Positions 1-9,623 are shown, counted from the first letter of the stretch. The stretch is DNA of 64,000 bases from Endozoicomonas sp965199185 (GCA_965199185.1 CBDAQW010000037.1:62001-126000), one strand, 5' to 3'. Notes: generated by a model not told the origin, from the sequence alone. Numbers and translations: made by a program.

Positions 1-1249
1 TGAATAACAGGGCAGCTTTGTTACCTTTATCATAAAATGCTGCTTTCTCTATATTCCGGTCTTCTGCGACAGAGCCCAGATGTTCAGGTGCATGATCTTG
101 CGTTTGCCTGTCCGACTGACATTCAGGTATCAGCTGAAACGCATGGATAGTTTTCCCTAAAACTGTTTCTGTTTGCAATATAGAGGGTCGACAACCTGGC
201 TGAAGCTTATGGAACCTTAGGTTATGGCTGTTTGAGTGAGTGTAGAGGTCACTTGACTCCAAAGAAGCTTCAGGTAGACCGCTGTCGCTTAGTTTTCTGA
301 CGGAAATGTCTCGCTTTCCTGTTGAGTGAAGCAGATCGAAGGCAACATATTTCTTGGATAGAGGCATTATAAGCCCTTTGATTTGCCCGTTTAATGGAAT
401 GACCTGTTCATTGGCGACCAGTGTGTTACCGGATTGATGATACACCCGAACCCCTCGGTCTAATTGCTCAATAGCTTCAGCTCCTGAGACGAACACCAGT
501 CTCCGGGATGAATCCACAAGCTCGCCAGCCGCCGCCTGCCACTCCCCACCATTGGCTGAAGAAATTGCCTCCAAACCTGACCCAGAGCCTTCATAATCAA
601 CAGCTTGAATCGTGTCAGATACCGTCTGATTAGTAGTTAACACCCAATCATCAAGACGATTTAGCGAATACGATGTTTTCTGAATTTCCCATGTTTTAAA
701 GTGATGCGAGCCAGTTGCTATATTCGCTATATTTGCAAGAAGTAGAGATTTCTGGGGGTTAAAATCAATGCTGGTAATTTCATATTGACCGGAAGGCAAA
801 AGCGCTGGAATCTCCAGAATAATGCTTAGGGCTAAAGCACCATTTTCGGATTCACTCAAATCACAAAACTTAATCCGATCTTCTGATGCAACAATGAGCA
901 GCCAGCCTTTTTCAGCAAGGCCTGAAAATTGCCAGAGTTCTGAGCCTTCTTTTGCAGCATAGGGGATCAATTTGTAATCTTTTAACCACATATCCAGATC
1001 TGAGGATGAATGATGGGTGGACCAGTTTAATGACTTGTAGTTAATTGGATACCGTATGTGCACTTTCCCATCCACGGACAGGGTCACAAAATGACCGGAT
1101 AAAAACGCTATCATGAATATCGGATCACTCATAGCATGGTAACTATGAACAGTAATAGATTCACTCCTGCTGGGAACTGGCGTGGCCTTTGAATAAAAGG
1201 CCATCATAAGCAGAAGAGTTGTGATGACTGAGAATACCCGGTAATTCAT
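1..1249 (-). CDS. Exported hypothetical protein, beta-propeller-like (3' end outside window)
   Basis: The frame stays open on the minus strand from an ATG at 1249 to the window edge, giving at least 416 residues with no stop. The N-terminus (MNYRVFSVITTLLLMMAFYS) is a signal peptide or anchor. The rest is rich in short beta-strand patterns such as 'FVTLSVDGKVHIRYP' and 'ITSIDFNPQKSLLLANI', which resemble WD40/YVTN blades, as does the protein upstream. The ATG overlaps the upstream stop codon by one base (TGATG), so the two are probably translationally coupled. I recognise no named family, and the beta-propeller reading is inference from strand periodicity. Confidence 0.7.
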   Translation of the reverse strand, partial: MNYRVFSVITTLLLMMAFYSKATPVPSRSESITVHSYHAMSDPIFMIAFLSGHFVTLSVDGKVHIRYPINYKSLNWSTHHSSSDLDMWLKDYKLIPYAAKEGSELWQFSGLAEKGWLLIVASEDRIKFCDLSESENGALALSIILEIPALLPSGQYEITSIDFNPQKSLLLANIANIATGSHHFKTWEIQKTSYSLNRLDDWVLTTNQTVSDTIQAVDYEGSGSGLEAISSANGGEWQAAAGELVDSSRRLVFVSGAEAIEQLDRGVRVYHQSGNTLVANEQVIPLNGQIKGLIMPLSKKYVAFDLLHSTGKRDISVRKLSDSGLPEASLESSDLYTHSNSHNLRFHKLQPGCRPSILQTETVLGKTIHAFQLIPECQSDRQTQDHAPEHLGSVAEDRNIEKAAFYDKGNKAALLF

Positions 1250-3045
1250 CATTTTCTCTCCTGCCCGGTGTATGAGGGATTCTGAAAACTCAACTCGCTA
1301 CTGGCGTGGGCATTAATTTGGTTATAAATTATTTCATGTGTCTGGTCAGAAGCTGCTTTGATCAGTTTATTGATCGTTCTTTTGCTTTTTTTCCTCAGTT
1401 TTTTTTGTTGGCGGGCGAGGTTATCGGTCGCTTTTAACAAATATGCCGGTGCTTTTTCCGAAGTATCCGACGTAAGTTCTGTATTCTGTGACTCAGGTGT
1501 CATGAACTCTCTCTCGTGGAAAGATGACGAATCAACCAGCTGCCTGAGTGACCATAAGTAGATATGATCATTAGTAGTGACTGCTATTAGGCCACTGTCA
1601 CTGAGAGCAACGTTGTCTGCCGGTTCATCGAGCAAAGATATCCATCTGGCCTGAGCTGTTCTATTCGGCTGATGCGATTTTAACTGGTAGAAGATATCAA
1701 TACCCTGATCGTAGATAGCCAGAAACTGACTTTTGTTTCGGTCAAAGACTATGTTACGAATCGGTTGGTTGATATGAGAATAACTGGCAATGGTACGAAT
1801 GGTATTCTGATCAACGATTTCAATCACCCTGAGTTCAGAGTGTTGTTGTATAACCACAATGTTTTGGCTTGGGTGTACAGCGTGATAAAACGGCTCTTTA
1901 ATCACTGGAGTCAGAACACTTCTTCCAAAATTTGTATCAGGCGTATTGATGCGATTCAGATCCCACAAATACAACGCTCTGTCATACCCCTGTTCGGTTA
2001 GGGGTGTCGTTAAATTACTTTGGGCAATGGTGCTTCCATCAAGTAGTAACAGATCACCGCGCATTATCGCCGCACTGTTAATTTTTAAGTCATCATCTAA
2101 ACTGCTGGTTATTTCATGGTTGTTGAAGCTTAGCGTTCTACCAGACTCCCTGAGATTATAGATTGTTCTTCTAAAGACATCAGAGCCACACAACGTGTAT
2201 AAGTGGTTTGACTGATCCGGGGCAAAATGACTGGTCACATCATGAGCCTTGCTACACCCGGAGAATCTGACATTGATGGCGCTGACACCCCTCCCACTGG
2301 ACTTAAAAGAAACAATTTTATGCATGGGTGAATCATTTCCATGCGCTATATCAGGGTACCGGAATAGTAAAAAGCGCCCGTCGGGACTGAACTCAACCTG
2401 TTGCGAAGGCCCGAAGTCATTGACCGCATCGTAACAGTGTGTTCGATCTCTGCCTGCCTGATGATTTTTAAGCACACAAAGCACCGAATGGTTAGTGTTT
2501 GTCGCAAGCGCCAAAGCGTTTTGGTGATGATTAAACACAGCTTGCGTTATAGCAATATCAGAGACAGACTCGATATTTCCCGAGGAGTGATAAGGTTGCC
2601 TTAAGGGTACCTTTATGACTTCATCTTTTTGAACGGCTAATGAATCCTGACTGTTGTTGTTCTCGATGATAAATGTTTCGATAGTCTGGTCAGAAAACAC
2701 GACTACTATTTTTTCGCTATCCAGCTCAGTAGCTGCTTGAAAGTGAATTGAGACCACGGATGAAGAACGGTTGCTTTCATGACTGACTTCATGCAAAGGT
2801 GCAATTCGAAAGAATGGGGATGAATAAGCCGTTCTGTATATGAAACTTTGCAGAAGCAAGAGGCAAAAAAATGCAATGGGTAGCGGCGTCTTTACAAAAG
2901 GAGTAATTGCTGTAGATCGAAGCAATCTGAAATAAGGGGGCTTTTGACTACAGAGCTTTTGATGATCGAGATTATACGACAAATGGCAACCGTTTTCGGA
3001 GCTATGTGCCGAAGAATCGGGATTACTATTATGAAGCGGTATCAT
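1249..3045 (-). CDS. Membrane-anchored WD40-like beta-propeller protein
   Basis: The protein is about 598 aa from the ATG at 3045, which has GGAG seven bases upstream. The frame stays open further, to a TTG at 3123, without a better ribosome site. A hydrophobic segment lies near residues 50-68 (AFFCLLLLQSFIY), suggesting a signal anchor after a short polar N-terminus. The main body shows blade-like repeats, for example 'QQVEFSPDGRFLLFRYP', 'RALYLWDLNRI' and 'HIYLWSLRQL', whose 'LWDL'/'LWSL' ends are typical of WD40 repeats. The C-terminus is charged and lysine-rich. It is coupled to the following gene by TGATG. No catalytic motif is visible; scaffold or surface roles would fit the fold but are not shown. 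Confidence 0.72.
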   Translation of the reverse strand: MIPLHNSNPDSSAHSSENGCHLSYNLDHQKLCSQKPPYFRLLRSTAITPFVKTPLPIAFFCLLLLQSFIYRTAYSSPFFRIAPLHEVSHESNRSSSVVSIHFQAATELDSEKIVVVFSDQTIETFIIENNNSQDSLAVQKDEVIKVPLRQPYHSSGNIESVSDIAITQAVFNHHQNALALATNTNHSVLCVLKNHQAGRDRTHCYDAVNDFGPSQQVEFSPDGRFLLFRYPDIAHGNDSPMHKIVSFKSSGRGVSAINVRFSGCSKAHDVTSHFAPDQSNHLYTLCGSDVFRRTIYNLRESGRTLSFNNHEITSSLDDDLKINSAAIMRGDLLLLDGSTIAQSNLTTPLTEQGYDRALYLWDLNRINTPDTNFGRSVLTPVIKEPFYHAVHPSQNIVVIQQHSELRVIEIVDQNTIRTIASYSHINQPIRNIVFDRNKSQFLAIYDQGIDIFYQLKSHQPNRTAQARWISLLDEPADNVALSDSGLIAVTTNDHIYLWSLRQLVDSSSFHEREFMTPESQNTELTSDTSEKAPAYLLKATDNLARQQKKLRKKSKRTINKLIKAASDQTHEIIYNQINAHASSELSFQNPSYTGQERK

Positions 3046-3274
3046 CTCAAAACTCCAACACCTGATTGCTGGCATAGACCAGGACACCTTGCGAGGTATT
3101 CCTGAAAATTCTAACCAGGACAACTGCTCAATTTTTATTAAATTTATCTGCGGAAGAGTTTAGTTCACACCACTGGTTATCGCTCAATAAAACCCTGAAT
3201 CAACTCTGAAGACACGCACTCCCTGTGCTATCTGTTAAGATAGGCCAACATATTTATGGTTTCAGTTCTTGCGC

Positions 3275-4558
3275 ATGAATCGTTTTTTCTATTCAATCTT
3301 GCTCTATTTGCTTTCTCCTCTAATCATTGGGCGTTTGTTCATGCGTGCTCGCAAGGTGCCCGCCTACGGTTTGCGTAAGGCTGAACGCTTCGGTTTTATC
3401 GACTGGACGGCTTCTGCAAAACCAGTGATCTGGGTCCATTCTGTGTCGGTAGGAGAAACCATTGCCAGTGCTCCGATGGTTCGCGCATTGAAAGAACAAT
3501 ACCCGGACCATCAAATTTTGATTACCACAATGACACCCACCGGCTCAGAACAGGTAAGAAAAATACATGAGGAGTCGGTAGCTCATGTTTACGCGCCCTA
3601 CGATTTACCCGATGCAGCTAACCGTTTTATCAATACCGTGTCGCCGGACATTGCCATCATTATCGATACCGAACTCTGGCCAAATACCATTGCTGCCTGC
3701 CATCAGAGAAATATTCCGGTTATTCTGGCCAACGCCAGACTGTCTGAACGATCAGCCAAAGGTTATGGGCGACTGGGGCAGCTTACCCGCAAGATGCTTG
3801 AGCAGATTTCGGTTGTTGCAGCCCAGAGTAAAGAGGACGGGCAACGATTCATTCGGCTGGGCTTACCCGCGTCACACCTTTCTGTCACTGGCAGCATTAA
3901 GTTTGATCTCAGTGTATCTCCGGAGATAATTACCGCCGGTAAAGCACTTCGTCAACGCTGGCAAAAAGGTATGGGTACCGATATTCGTTTGTTGATAGCA
4001 GCCAGTACCCATGACGGAGAAGATCAGCAGATTCTGGATGCCTTTAAAAATATTTACACACAAGACGACAGAGTTCGATTATTGCTGGTTCCTCGACACC
4101 CCGAGCGCTTTGATGCCGTATTCTCATTAATTCAGAAAAACAATCTTTCAGTCATTAGGCACAGTCTTGAATCGACTACTGACGATCACACACGTGTTAT
4201 TCTGGGCGACACCATGGGCGAGATGATGAAGCTGTTTGCAGCATCCGATATTGCCTTTGTCGGGGGCAGTCTGGTGGCTACCGGCGGTCATAATATGCTG
4301 GAGCCTGCAGCTCTGGGTCTGCCTGTTTTGTCTGGCCCATATGTATTTAATTTTGCGGAGATTAGTCATTCTCTTGAAAACGCCGGTGGCTTGAAACGGG
4401 TAGAAAACAAGGAAGAGCTTGCAAGCTCAGTATTGGAAATCTTGCAGGATGACAGAGTCAGTTCAGAAATGGGGAAGCGGGCAGAGCAATTTGTCAGATC
4501 AAACCGGGGGGCTTTGCAAAAAACACTCAATATTATTGCTCAGTTCATTCCAAAATGA
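3275..4558 (+). CDS. waaA: 3-deoxy-D-manno-octulosonic acid (Kdo) transferase
   Basis: WaaA adds Kdo from CMP-Kdo to lipid IVA at the cytoplasmic face of the inner membrane, the first core step of lipopolysaccharide synthesis. The protein is 427 aa, normal for the family. It has an N-terminal membrane anchor (FFYSILLYLLSPLIIGRLF), a GT30 N-domain with 'WVHSVSVGETIAS' and 'DTELWPN', and a C-domain with 'GGSLVATGGHNMLEPAALG', the nucleotide-sugar binding signature. I chose ATG 3275 because the frame-extending TTG at 3269 adds only two residues. It is convergent with tolC across a shared hairpin, an arrangement also found in pseudomonads. Confidence 0.95.
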   Translation: MNRFFYSILLYLLSPLIIGRLFMRARKVPAYGLRKAERFGFIDWTASAKPVIWVHSVSVGETIASAPMVRALKEQYPDHQILITTMTPTGSEQVRKIHEESVAHVYAPYDLPDAANRFINTVSPDIAIIIDTELWPNTIAACHQRNIPVILANARLSERSAKGYGRLGQLTRKMLEQISVVAAQSKEDGQRFIRLGLPASHLSVTGSIKFDLSVSPEIITAGKALRQRWQKGMGTDIRLLIAASTHDGEDQQILDAFKNIYTQDDRVRLLLVPRHPERFDAVFSLIQKNNLSVIRHSLESTTDDHTRVILGDTMGEMMKLFAASDIAFVGGSLVATGGHNMLEPAALGLPVLSGPYVFNFAEISHSLENAGGLKRVENKEELASSVLEILQDDRVSSEMGKRAEQFVRSNRGALQKTLNIIAQFIPK

Positions 4559-4577
4559 ACAACGCCCGTGACCACAA

Positions 4578-4605
4578 AAACAGCTCCCACAGGAGCTGTT
4601 TGTAT
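4578..4605. terminator. Bidirectional intrinsic terminator between waaA and tolC
   Basis: A perfect stem AAACAGCTCC/GGAGCTGTTT closes a CACA loop (4578-4601). On the minus strand it is followed by a T-run (GCTGTTTTTGT), which makes a good terminator for tolC. The plus-strand tail is weaker. It lies between convergent genes. Confidence 0.8.
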
Positions 4606-4617
4606 CAACGCTTTTGA

Positions 4618-5976
4618 TTACTTAGAGCGGCACTCGGCAGGCACTGACAGTTCTTCTCCCGGTTTTTTGGTCATCCAGTTGTTCAGGTCTGTCAGGTCTT
4701 TCTCAGACAGGGTGCCAGCAACCTGCTTCAGCTTCAGAGTATTGACGATGTAATCATAACGGGTATTCAGGTAGTCACTGGTAGCGCCAAACAGTTTCTG
4801 CTGGGCGTTCAAGACATCGGTGATGTTGCGAGTTCCTACGTCATAACCACTCTGTGTGGCCTTCAGGGCACTTTCTGAAGAAGTGATTCCCTGACAGCGG
4901 GCACTGACCCGTTCTACGTCAGAGTTAACGGTCCGGTAAAGATTACGGGTATTGGAGTTGATCATGCGCAGGTTCTGATCATAAGTTTGTTGCGCTTGTT
5001 CCAGTTGATATGATGCCTGACGGACCTGAGAGCTGGTAGTGCCACCGGAGAATATGGGCAGGTTGAATTGCAAGCCGATTTGAGCACCGGCTGTATCCTC
5101 CCTGAAAGCCTGGTCGGTGTTGTTCGCACTATAACCAGCTGTTGCTGTAAGGGTTGGCAAATGCTGAGCTTTACTGGCCCGAACCGCCTGTTCAGAAGCA
5201 TCCAGGCCTTTGCGAGCCGCTTCCAGAGACAGGTTGCGTTCTACGGCCCGGCTTACCCAGTCATCACTGTTTGCTGGTACCGGAGCATTAACCGGCATGG
5301 TTTTCTCCAGTTTTGCAATATCAGTGACATCGTGATCAACAATTGTGCGCAAACCTTCATAGGCGACAGAGACTGAATTCTGCCCCAGAATTCGGGTTAC
5401 ACGAGCGTTGTCGTAGGCAGCCTGAGCTTCCAGTACATCGGTCTCTGCAATCAAACCAACATTGTAACGCTCACGGGCCTGATCCAGTTGTTGTTTAACG
5501 GCTTTTTCCTGAGCAAGTGCTGTGGTTAGGCTGTCTTCTGCACGTAGTACATTAAAGTACGCCTCAGAAACACGCAGAATCAGCTGTTGCTGTTCATTAT
5601 CATAAACTGCCTGAGCTTGAGCAAACTGAGCTTCAGCCTGATCTGTGCCATACCAGCTGTTCATGTTCAGCAAAGGCTGAGTTAATGTGGCACCCCAGCC
5701 GTTGGTTTTATAGCTGTCTGCACCATTGGGTTTTGACGGGTTGTTATACGTGGCATTTGCCGTCAGATTGACTGAGGGTAACAACCTTGCCTTACTTTGT
5801 GGCAGGATTTCCTGAGAGGCCTTCATAGACGCTTTGGCAGCTGCCAGCTGTGCATCGTTTTGTTGCGCCAGCTGATAGACTTCCAGGAGATTATATTCCG
5901 TTTCTGCAGCCTGCACATTCAGGACAGCACCTGTCAGAGCTGCCAGCAAAAAGCCTTTACGTCTATTTAATGACAT
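4618..5976 (-). CDS. tolC: Outer-membrane efflux channel TolC
   Basis: TolC forms the trimeric outer-membrane duct used by RND and ABC efflux pumps and by type I secretion. The 452-aa product begins with a signal peptide (RRKGFLLAALTGAVLNVQAA). It carries two repeated OEP units: 'LLEVYQLAQQNDAQLAAAK' opens the first, and 'SLEAARKGLDASEQAVRASK' opens the second. The conserved 'DVGTRNITDVLNAQQKLFGA' stretch near residue 385 is typical of TolC helices H7/H8. Length and motifs match TolC rather than other OMF proteins. It is convergent with waaA. The usual divergent neighbour nudF is missing, and a DUF1249 gene comes first instead. Confidence 0.94.
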   Translation of the reverse strand: MSLNRRKGFLLAALTGAVLNVQAAETEYNLLEVYQLAQQNDAQLAAAKASMKASQEILPQSKARLLPSVNLTANATYNNPSKPNGADSYKTNGWGATLTQPLLNMNSWYGTDQAEAQFAQAQAVYDNEQQQLILRVSEAYFNVLRAEDSLTTALAQEKAVKQQLDQARERYNVGLIAETDVLEAQAAYDNARVTRILGQNSVSVAYEGLRTIVDHDVTDIAKLEKTMPVNAPVPANSDDWVSRAVERNLSLEAARKGLDASEQAVRASKAQHLPTLTATAGYSANNTDQAFREDTAGAQIGLQFNLPIFSGGTTSSQVRQASYQLEQAQQTYDQNLRMINSNTRNLYRTVNSDVERVSARCQGITSSESALKATQSGYDVGTRNITDVLNAQQKLFGATSDYLNTRYDYIVNTLKLKQVAGTLSEKDLTDLNNWMTKKPGEELSVPAECRSK

Positions 5977-6182
5977 ATTACGAAATCCTTGGTATTTGAT
6001 TCGCAGGTTAACCTGCTGTAGGTAGGAGAAGGCTAACTATGAACAAATTTTTAGACAAAAGAATCTACACTACTTTACACAGTGCATAAAGCGACCACCT
6101 GAAAACTTTGCCTCAAGTCATTCAGTCAGAATGTTTTGGTTGTTAATATACAGCGCTTTATGGCTTGATTATTCTGTTCAAT

Positions 6183-6650
6183 ATGACTCCACGTAGCCGG
6201 AAGCCAGACTACAAAGTTAATCTTATTCGCCAGCATCAATTGTGTGAGCGCAATTTTCTGCAACTAATGCAATTGCTACCTGATCTGCGGACAAAAGATG
6301 AAATGAGCATGGCTGTGGCATTTATACCTGAGCAGATTGCCAGTATTCACTTTGAGGTAAAGCAACGGGCAGTTTACACCACCCACCTGCGCATTTATTG
6401 TCAGGCAGAATGGGGAAACTGGTTATCGTTGCCGGAGCTTGAAGTGCGTCTTTATCACGATGTGGAAATGGCTGAAGTTATTTTCAGCAAAACATCTGAA
6501 CGTCTCGATCCTCTTTATAAATATCCTAATCCAAAGATGTACCTGCCCAATGAGAAAGAACAGTGGAACCAGTTTCTGGCTGAGCTGCTGGATTATTGCT
6601 TGCAGGGCGGTATGACAACGGACCCTATTCCCTCAAGTTTCAGTCCCTGA
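6183..6650 (+). CDS. DUF1249 (YqiB-like) family protein
   Basis: This 155-aa protein matches the DUF1249/YqiB family, a small cytoplasmic protein of unknown biochemical role that usually lies between nudF and cpdA. Conserved features include 'NFLQLMQLLPDL', 'RAVYTTHLRIYCQ' and the C-terminal 'KYPNPKMYLPNEKEQWNQFL'. The frame can begin at TTG 6165, but ATG 6183 gives the usual family N-terminus. cpdA follows 20 bp downstream, so the two probably share a transcript. Confidence 0.85.
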   Translation: MTPRSRKPDYKVNLIRQHQLCERNFLQLMQLLPDLRTKDEMSMAVAFIPEQIASIHFEVKQRAVYTTHLRIYCQAEWGNWLSLPELEVRLYHDVEMAEVIFSKTSERLDPLYKYPNPKMYLPNEKEQWNQFLAELLDYCLQGGMTTDPIPSSFSP

Positions 6651-6670
6651 ACCCCGGGCAAGGAACCAAT

Positions 6671-7459
6671 ATGGACACTCATAAAATACGGATTATTCAA
6701 ATATCCGACACTCACCTATTCACTGATACCGACGGGCGACTGATGGGCGTCAGAACCAGAGACTCATTGAATGCCATTCTTCAGCGGATTAAGCGGGATT
6801 ATGACGATTTGGATGCCCTGCTGATCACCGGAGACCTCTCTCAGGATGGCAGTTCATCTTCATACAAAGCCCTCAAAGACGCACTTTCAGGGTTTAATGC
6901 TCCCTGTTATTGGGTCAGTGGCAATCACGATGAACCAGAGTTGATGCATAATGTCTTTCCGGAAGCCATGGTTAAACGGGTATCTCTGGGGCAATGGCAG
7001 GTTTTACTGCTGGATTCCCGACTTGCCGGCTCGGGCGAGGGTTATCTGAACACCAGCGAGCTCGACATTCTGGAGAAACATCTCCATACAAACCCCGATC
7101 AGCACTCAGTTATTGCCTTTCATCACCAACCGGCATCCATTGATAGTGGCTGGATGGACAAAATAGGCCTGCAAAATCCTGATCATCTGAAAGATATAAT
7201 CACTAAATATCAGCAGGTTAAATGTATTATTCATGGTCATGTACACCAGGAGCGCAGTTACTTGTTTGCCGGGGTGCCGGTGTACGCTACACCATCGACC
7301 TGCCTACAATTTGAGCCTCACTCCGAGGATTTCAAGGCGTCCCTCAGCTTACCGGGCTTCAGAGTCATGGATTTATATCCAGATGGCACTTTAGATACCA
7401 GCGTGATCAGGCTTGAAGACTATGCTCTGGAGGTGGATTTGACTGCAAATGGCTACTGA
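6671..7459 (+). CDS. cpdA: 3',5'-cyclic-AMP phosphodiesterase
   Basis: CpdA hydrolyses cAMP to AMP and so tunes CRP-dependent regulation. The 262-aa protein has the class III metallophosphoesterase ligand series in order: 'QISDTHLF' (D, H), 'LLITGDLSQDG' (D), 'WVSGNHDE' (N, H), 'IAFHHQP' (H) and 'CIIHGHVHQE' (HGHVH). The frame opens earlier (6596) inside the preceding gene, but ATG 6671 has AAGGAA six bases upstream and gives the family N-terminus 'IRIIQISDTHLF'. It probably forms an operon with the DUF1249 gene. Confidence 0.94.
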   Translation: MDTHKIRIIQISDTHLFTDTDGRLMGVRTRDSLNAILQRIKRDYDDLDALLITGDLSQDGSSSSYKALKDALSGFNAPCYWVSGNHDEPELMHNVFPEAMVKRVSLGQWQVLLLDSRLAGSGEGYLNTSELDILEKHLHTNPDQHSVIAFHHQPASIDSGWMDKIGLQNPDHLKDIITKYQQVKCIIHGHVHQERSYLFAGVPVYATPSTCLQFEPHSEDFKASLSLPGFRVMDLYPDGTLDTSVIRLEDYALEVDLTANGY

Positions 7460-7556
7460 TAATTAATATCTCAATCCATATCAGAATTTCTTATAAAAAG
7501 GATGTTCAACTATGTCCTAGATTTATTGTTATAGGCAGTAATAAAGGATGTAGATT

Positions 7557-7799
7557 ATGGCTAGGGAAAGGTCAGTGCAGTACGATGACCAGGATCAGTA
7601 CTATTGGGATAGCAGCCACGAACTGAGAAAAGCCCAGTCAGTTAAAGATCGCTGTAAAAAACGCAAGAAATCTTCCATACGCCGTGGCATCGAAGATTAT
7701 TTCGATCACAACAAGCGGCGCAGGAATATTGCTGACAACTACGATGATTTCGATGACTGGGACGATCTGGATAGCTTTGACGAAAAAAGCATCCAATAA
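7557..7799 (+). CDS. Small highly charged protein, PA3496/DUF3545-like
   Basis: This 80-aa protein starts at ATG 7557 behind a good AAAGGATG ribosome site. A basic middle (KDRCKKRKKSSIRRGIEDYF) is followed by a strongly acidic tail (DNYDDFDDWDDLDSFDE). The layout, with a basic helix carrying 'RRxIEDYxxxxRxR' and then an acid run, recalls the small PA3496-type proteins of pseudomonads. That match is from memory and moderate. No signal peptide is visible. A nucleic-acid or ribosome contact by the basic helix would be a guess. Confidence 0.65.
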   Translation: MARERSVQYDDQDQYYWDSSHELRKAQSVKDRCKKRKKSSIRRGIEDYFDHNKRRRNIADNYDDFDDWDDLDSFDEKSIQ

Positions 7800-8171
7800 C
7801 CCGAAATACCTCACTACTGTCCGGTTAAGCATACCCGAACTCCAGAAGCCTCTGATTCTGGAGCAAGCTGTCTTCGTTTTTCTCCGGCCGATCACTGAAG
7901 GATAACTCCAGCAATGAGCGACGACTGGTGTAAATTGAGGCTGATTTTTCGGGTTATTTGCTGTAACGACAACGGGCAGTGTGTTGTGATTTGGGTAAGC
8001 CGAAATAACAAGTAAGCGATCATTGCCGTCAGAACCTGAATTTTCACGGTGTTCTCACTTCGGCCAATAAACCGTTTGATCTTCAGATTCTGTTACATGG
8101 TAATGATGACGATTGCAGTCGTTGAAATTTTCAATCTGCAATAAATTGGTCTGAAAACTATTACCGCTGAT
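7800..8171. other. Intergenic stretch with one hairpin
   Basis: No convincing gene lies in these 372 bp. A perfect 8-bp stem CTCCAGAA/TTCTGGAG with an 8-base loop (7840-7863) stands about 40 bp after the small charged gene. It lacks an immediate T-run, so it is at best a weak terminator. The rest shows no recognisable repeat or coding bias. Confidence 0.5.
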
Positions 8172-9455
8172 TCACTGATTCAACCAGGTCGACCCTTCAG
8201 TCGTTTTACTCTGGTCTGGATTAATACTATCAAGAGGAAATCCTATTGACTCTGGAATATTCAGCAAAGAAAAATGTTGTTCGACTGCTTCAAGGTAAAA
8301 TGGAAAGGCGTTTAATGTGCATCTCGACGAATCTGTAGAGCTGATTTGCAGTTCCCGCAATATTGATTCCATGATAGGGTGTCCGGGTTTATCTACGGCC
8401 ATTAAGCCATTCTCTGAGTGATAAACCTCACTGATCTTCCTCCTGTAGCAGAGAAAACCATCCACGCTTTGCAGTTCTCCAATAGGCTGCTTGAGTTCCA
8501 TATCACAATCCAGGAATATGCACCCTGATTTAGAAGAGGATGGATTGTCAGAAAACAGTTTTCCTGCCAGATTCATTGCCATAAAACGCGGTGTGTCAAT
8601 CTGAGAGGCGTTTTTTAGCAAATGCACTGCTTCTTTGATCGTAAGATTCTCTCCCTTTGCCTGAGTTATTTCTGCTAAATTACCGAACTCGGCATCCCCC
8701 CTGCGCTCCAGTTCATTAATTAACTCAGGCGTTACTTCAAAATTCATATCACCCAGATCAAGATCATAAAAATTGATCAGCCTGAGGTTAGGGTGTTCTG
8801 AGCAGAGCTTGGAAAAAATATCCCGATTTTCCTGGCTAAGGTGCATGCCATTGGTGAGTAGCCCGACTTCCCGGTGCTTTTCTATCGTACAAGCCTTTTT
8901 GATGTTACTTATGTAGAGATCAGGAATAGTCATTCCCTGCCCTTTGATATTGAACCATTGAAACAGCAAAGGAGTATCTTCACCAATGATCTTAATGGGG
9001 AATTGTTTATCTCCTACAGCAACAGAACTACTGCTATACAGGTCTGTGTTCTCAAGCTCTTTTTCGATTTTTTCCGATAGATCAGTTAATGATAAATCTT
9101 GCTGCTCAGTTAATACTTTATTAATCACATGAATAGTGGCTTCTTGTTTTGAGAGATCTTTTTGATAGAGGCTGGCCGCTTGCTGGGACAGGCTTTGCTT
9201 TGCGATATTGACAGTGATGTCTGTTACGTCTATAGGGATAATGGTTCTTGATGATAAGGCGTTCGCATAGGCATTGAAGGCAAAAAACTCATTGCTCTCT
9301 CCTGGCGGCAAATAGGTTTCAGGTGAATTGAATACATCATAAAGAGTAACAAGGCGCTTGTCTTCGGTAAGACCCAATGGTTCAGATTTATCTTCTATTT
9401 TAGAAAGATCACGAAGGATTGAAAGAGTATCCAGTTTTAAATCAGACGTTTGCAT
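8172..9455 (-). CDS. NleB/SseK-family arginine N-GlcNAc transferase-like effector
   Basis: NleB/SseK proteins are type III effectors that put GlcNAc on arginines of host death-domain proteins. This 427-aa product keeps their landmarks in order: 'TPLLFQWFN' (NleB has TPILFQWFE), 'YISNIKKACTIE', the metal-binding DxD in 'SGCIFLDCDMEL' (D316, D318; NleB 'SGCIYLDADM'), 'SENGLMAV..HP' with E348 matching the catalytic Glu of NleB 'LENGAIVVNRSNHP', and a C-terminal 'GSTW' like NleB 'TSSSW'. It has about 110-160 extra N-terminal residues. The start ATG has AGGG seven bases upstream. No secretion genes are in the window, so the export route is unknown. The similarity is recalled, not computed. Confidence 0.82.
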   Translation of the reverse strand: MQTSDLKLDTLSILRDLSKIEDKSEPLGLTEDKRLVTLYDVFNSPETYLPPGESNEFFAFNAYANALSSRTIIPIDVTDITVNIAKQSLSQQAASLYQKDLSKQEATIHVINKVLTEQQDLSLTDLSEKIEKELENTDLYSSSSVAVGDKQFPIKIIGEDTPLLFQWFNIKGQGMTIPDLYISNIKKACTIEKHREVGLLTNGMHLSQENRDIFSKLCSEHPNLRLINFYDLDLGDMNFEVTPELINELERRGDAEFGNLAEITQAKGENLTIKEAVHLLKNASQIDTPRFMAMNLAGKLFSDNPSSSKSGCIFLDCDMELKQPIGELQSVDGFLCYRRKISEVYHSENGLMAVDKPGHPIMESILRELQISSTDSSRCTLNAFPFYLEAVEQHFSLLNIPESIGFPLDSINPDQSKTTEGSTWLNQ

Positions 9456-9623
9456 TCTTAGCCCTATCCGTATGGAAGATTATTATTAATTGAAGTTGAT
9501 TCCTGTATTTATACAAGTGGCATAATTCAGGGCGATTGATGGTTTTGCTTATAGCGACTGCAATGCGTAAAGAATATTATCCGGTCAAGATTCCAGATAA
9601 GTCTCCGGGATATAATCATAAGC

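Noticed and set aside
7638..7895. 85-aa minus-strand frame opposite the small charged protein
   Set aside because: Its hydrophobic look results from reading the acidic/basic gene backwards; it has no ribosome site.
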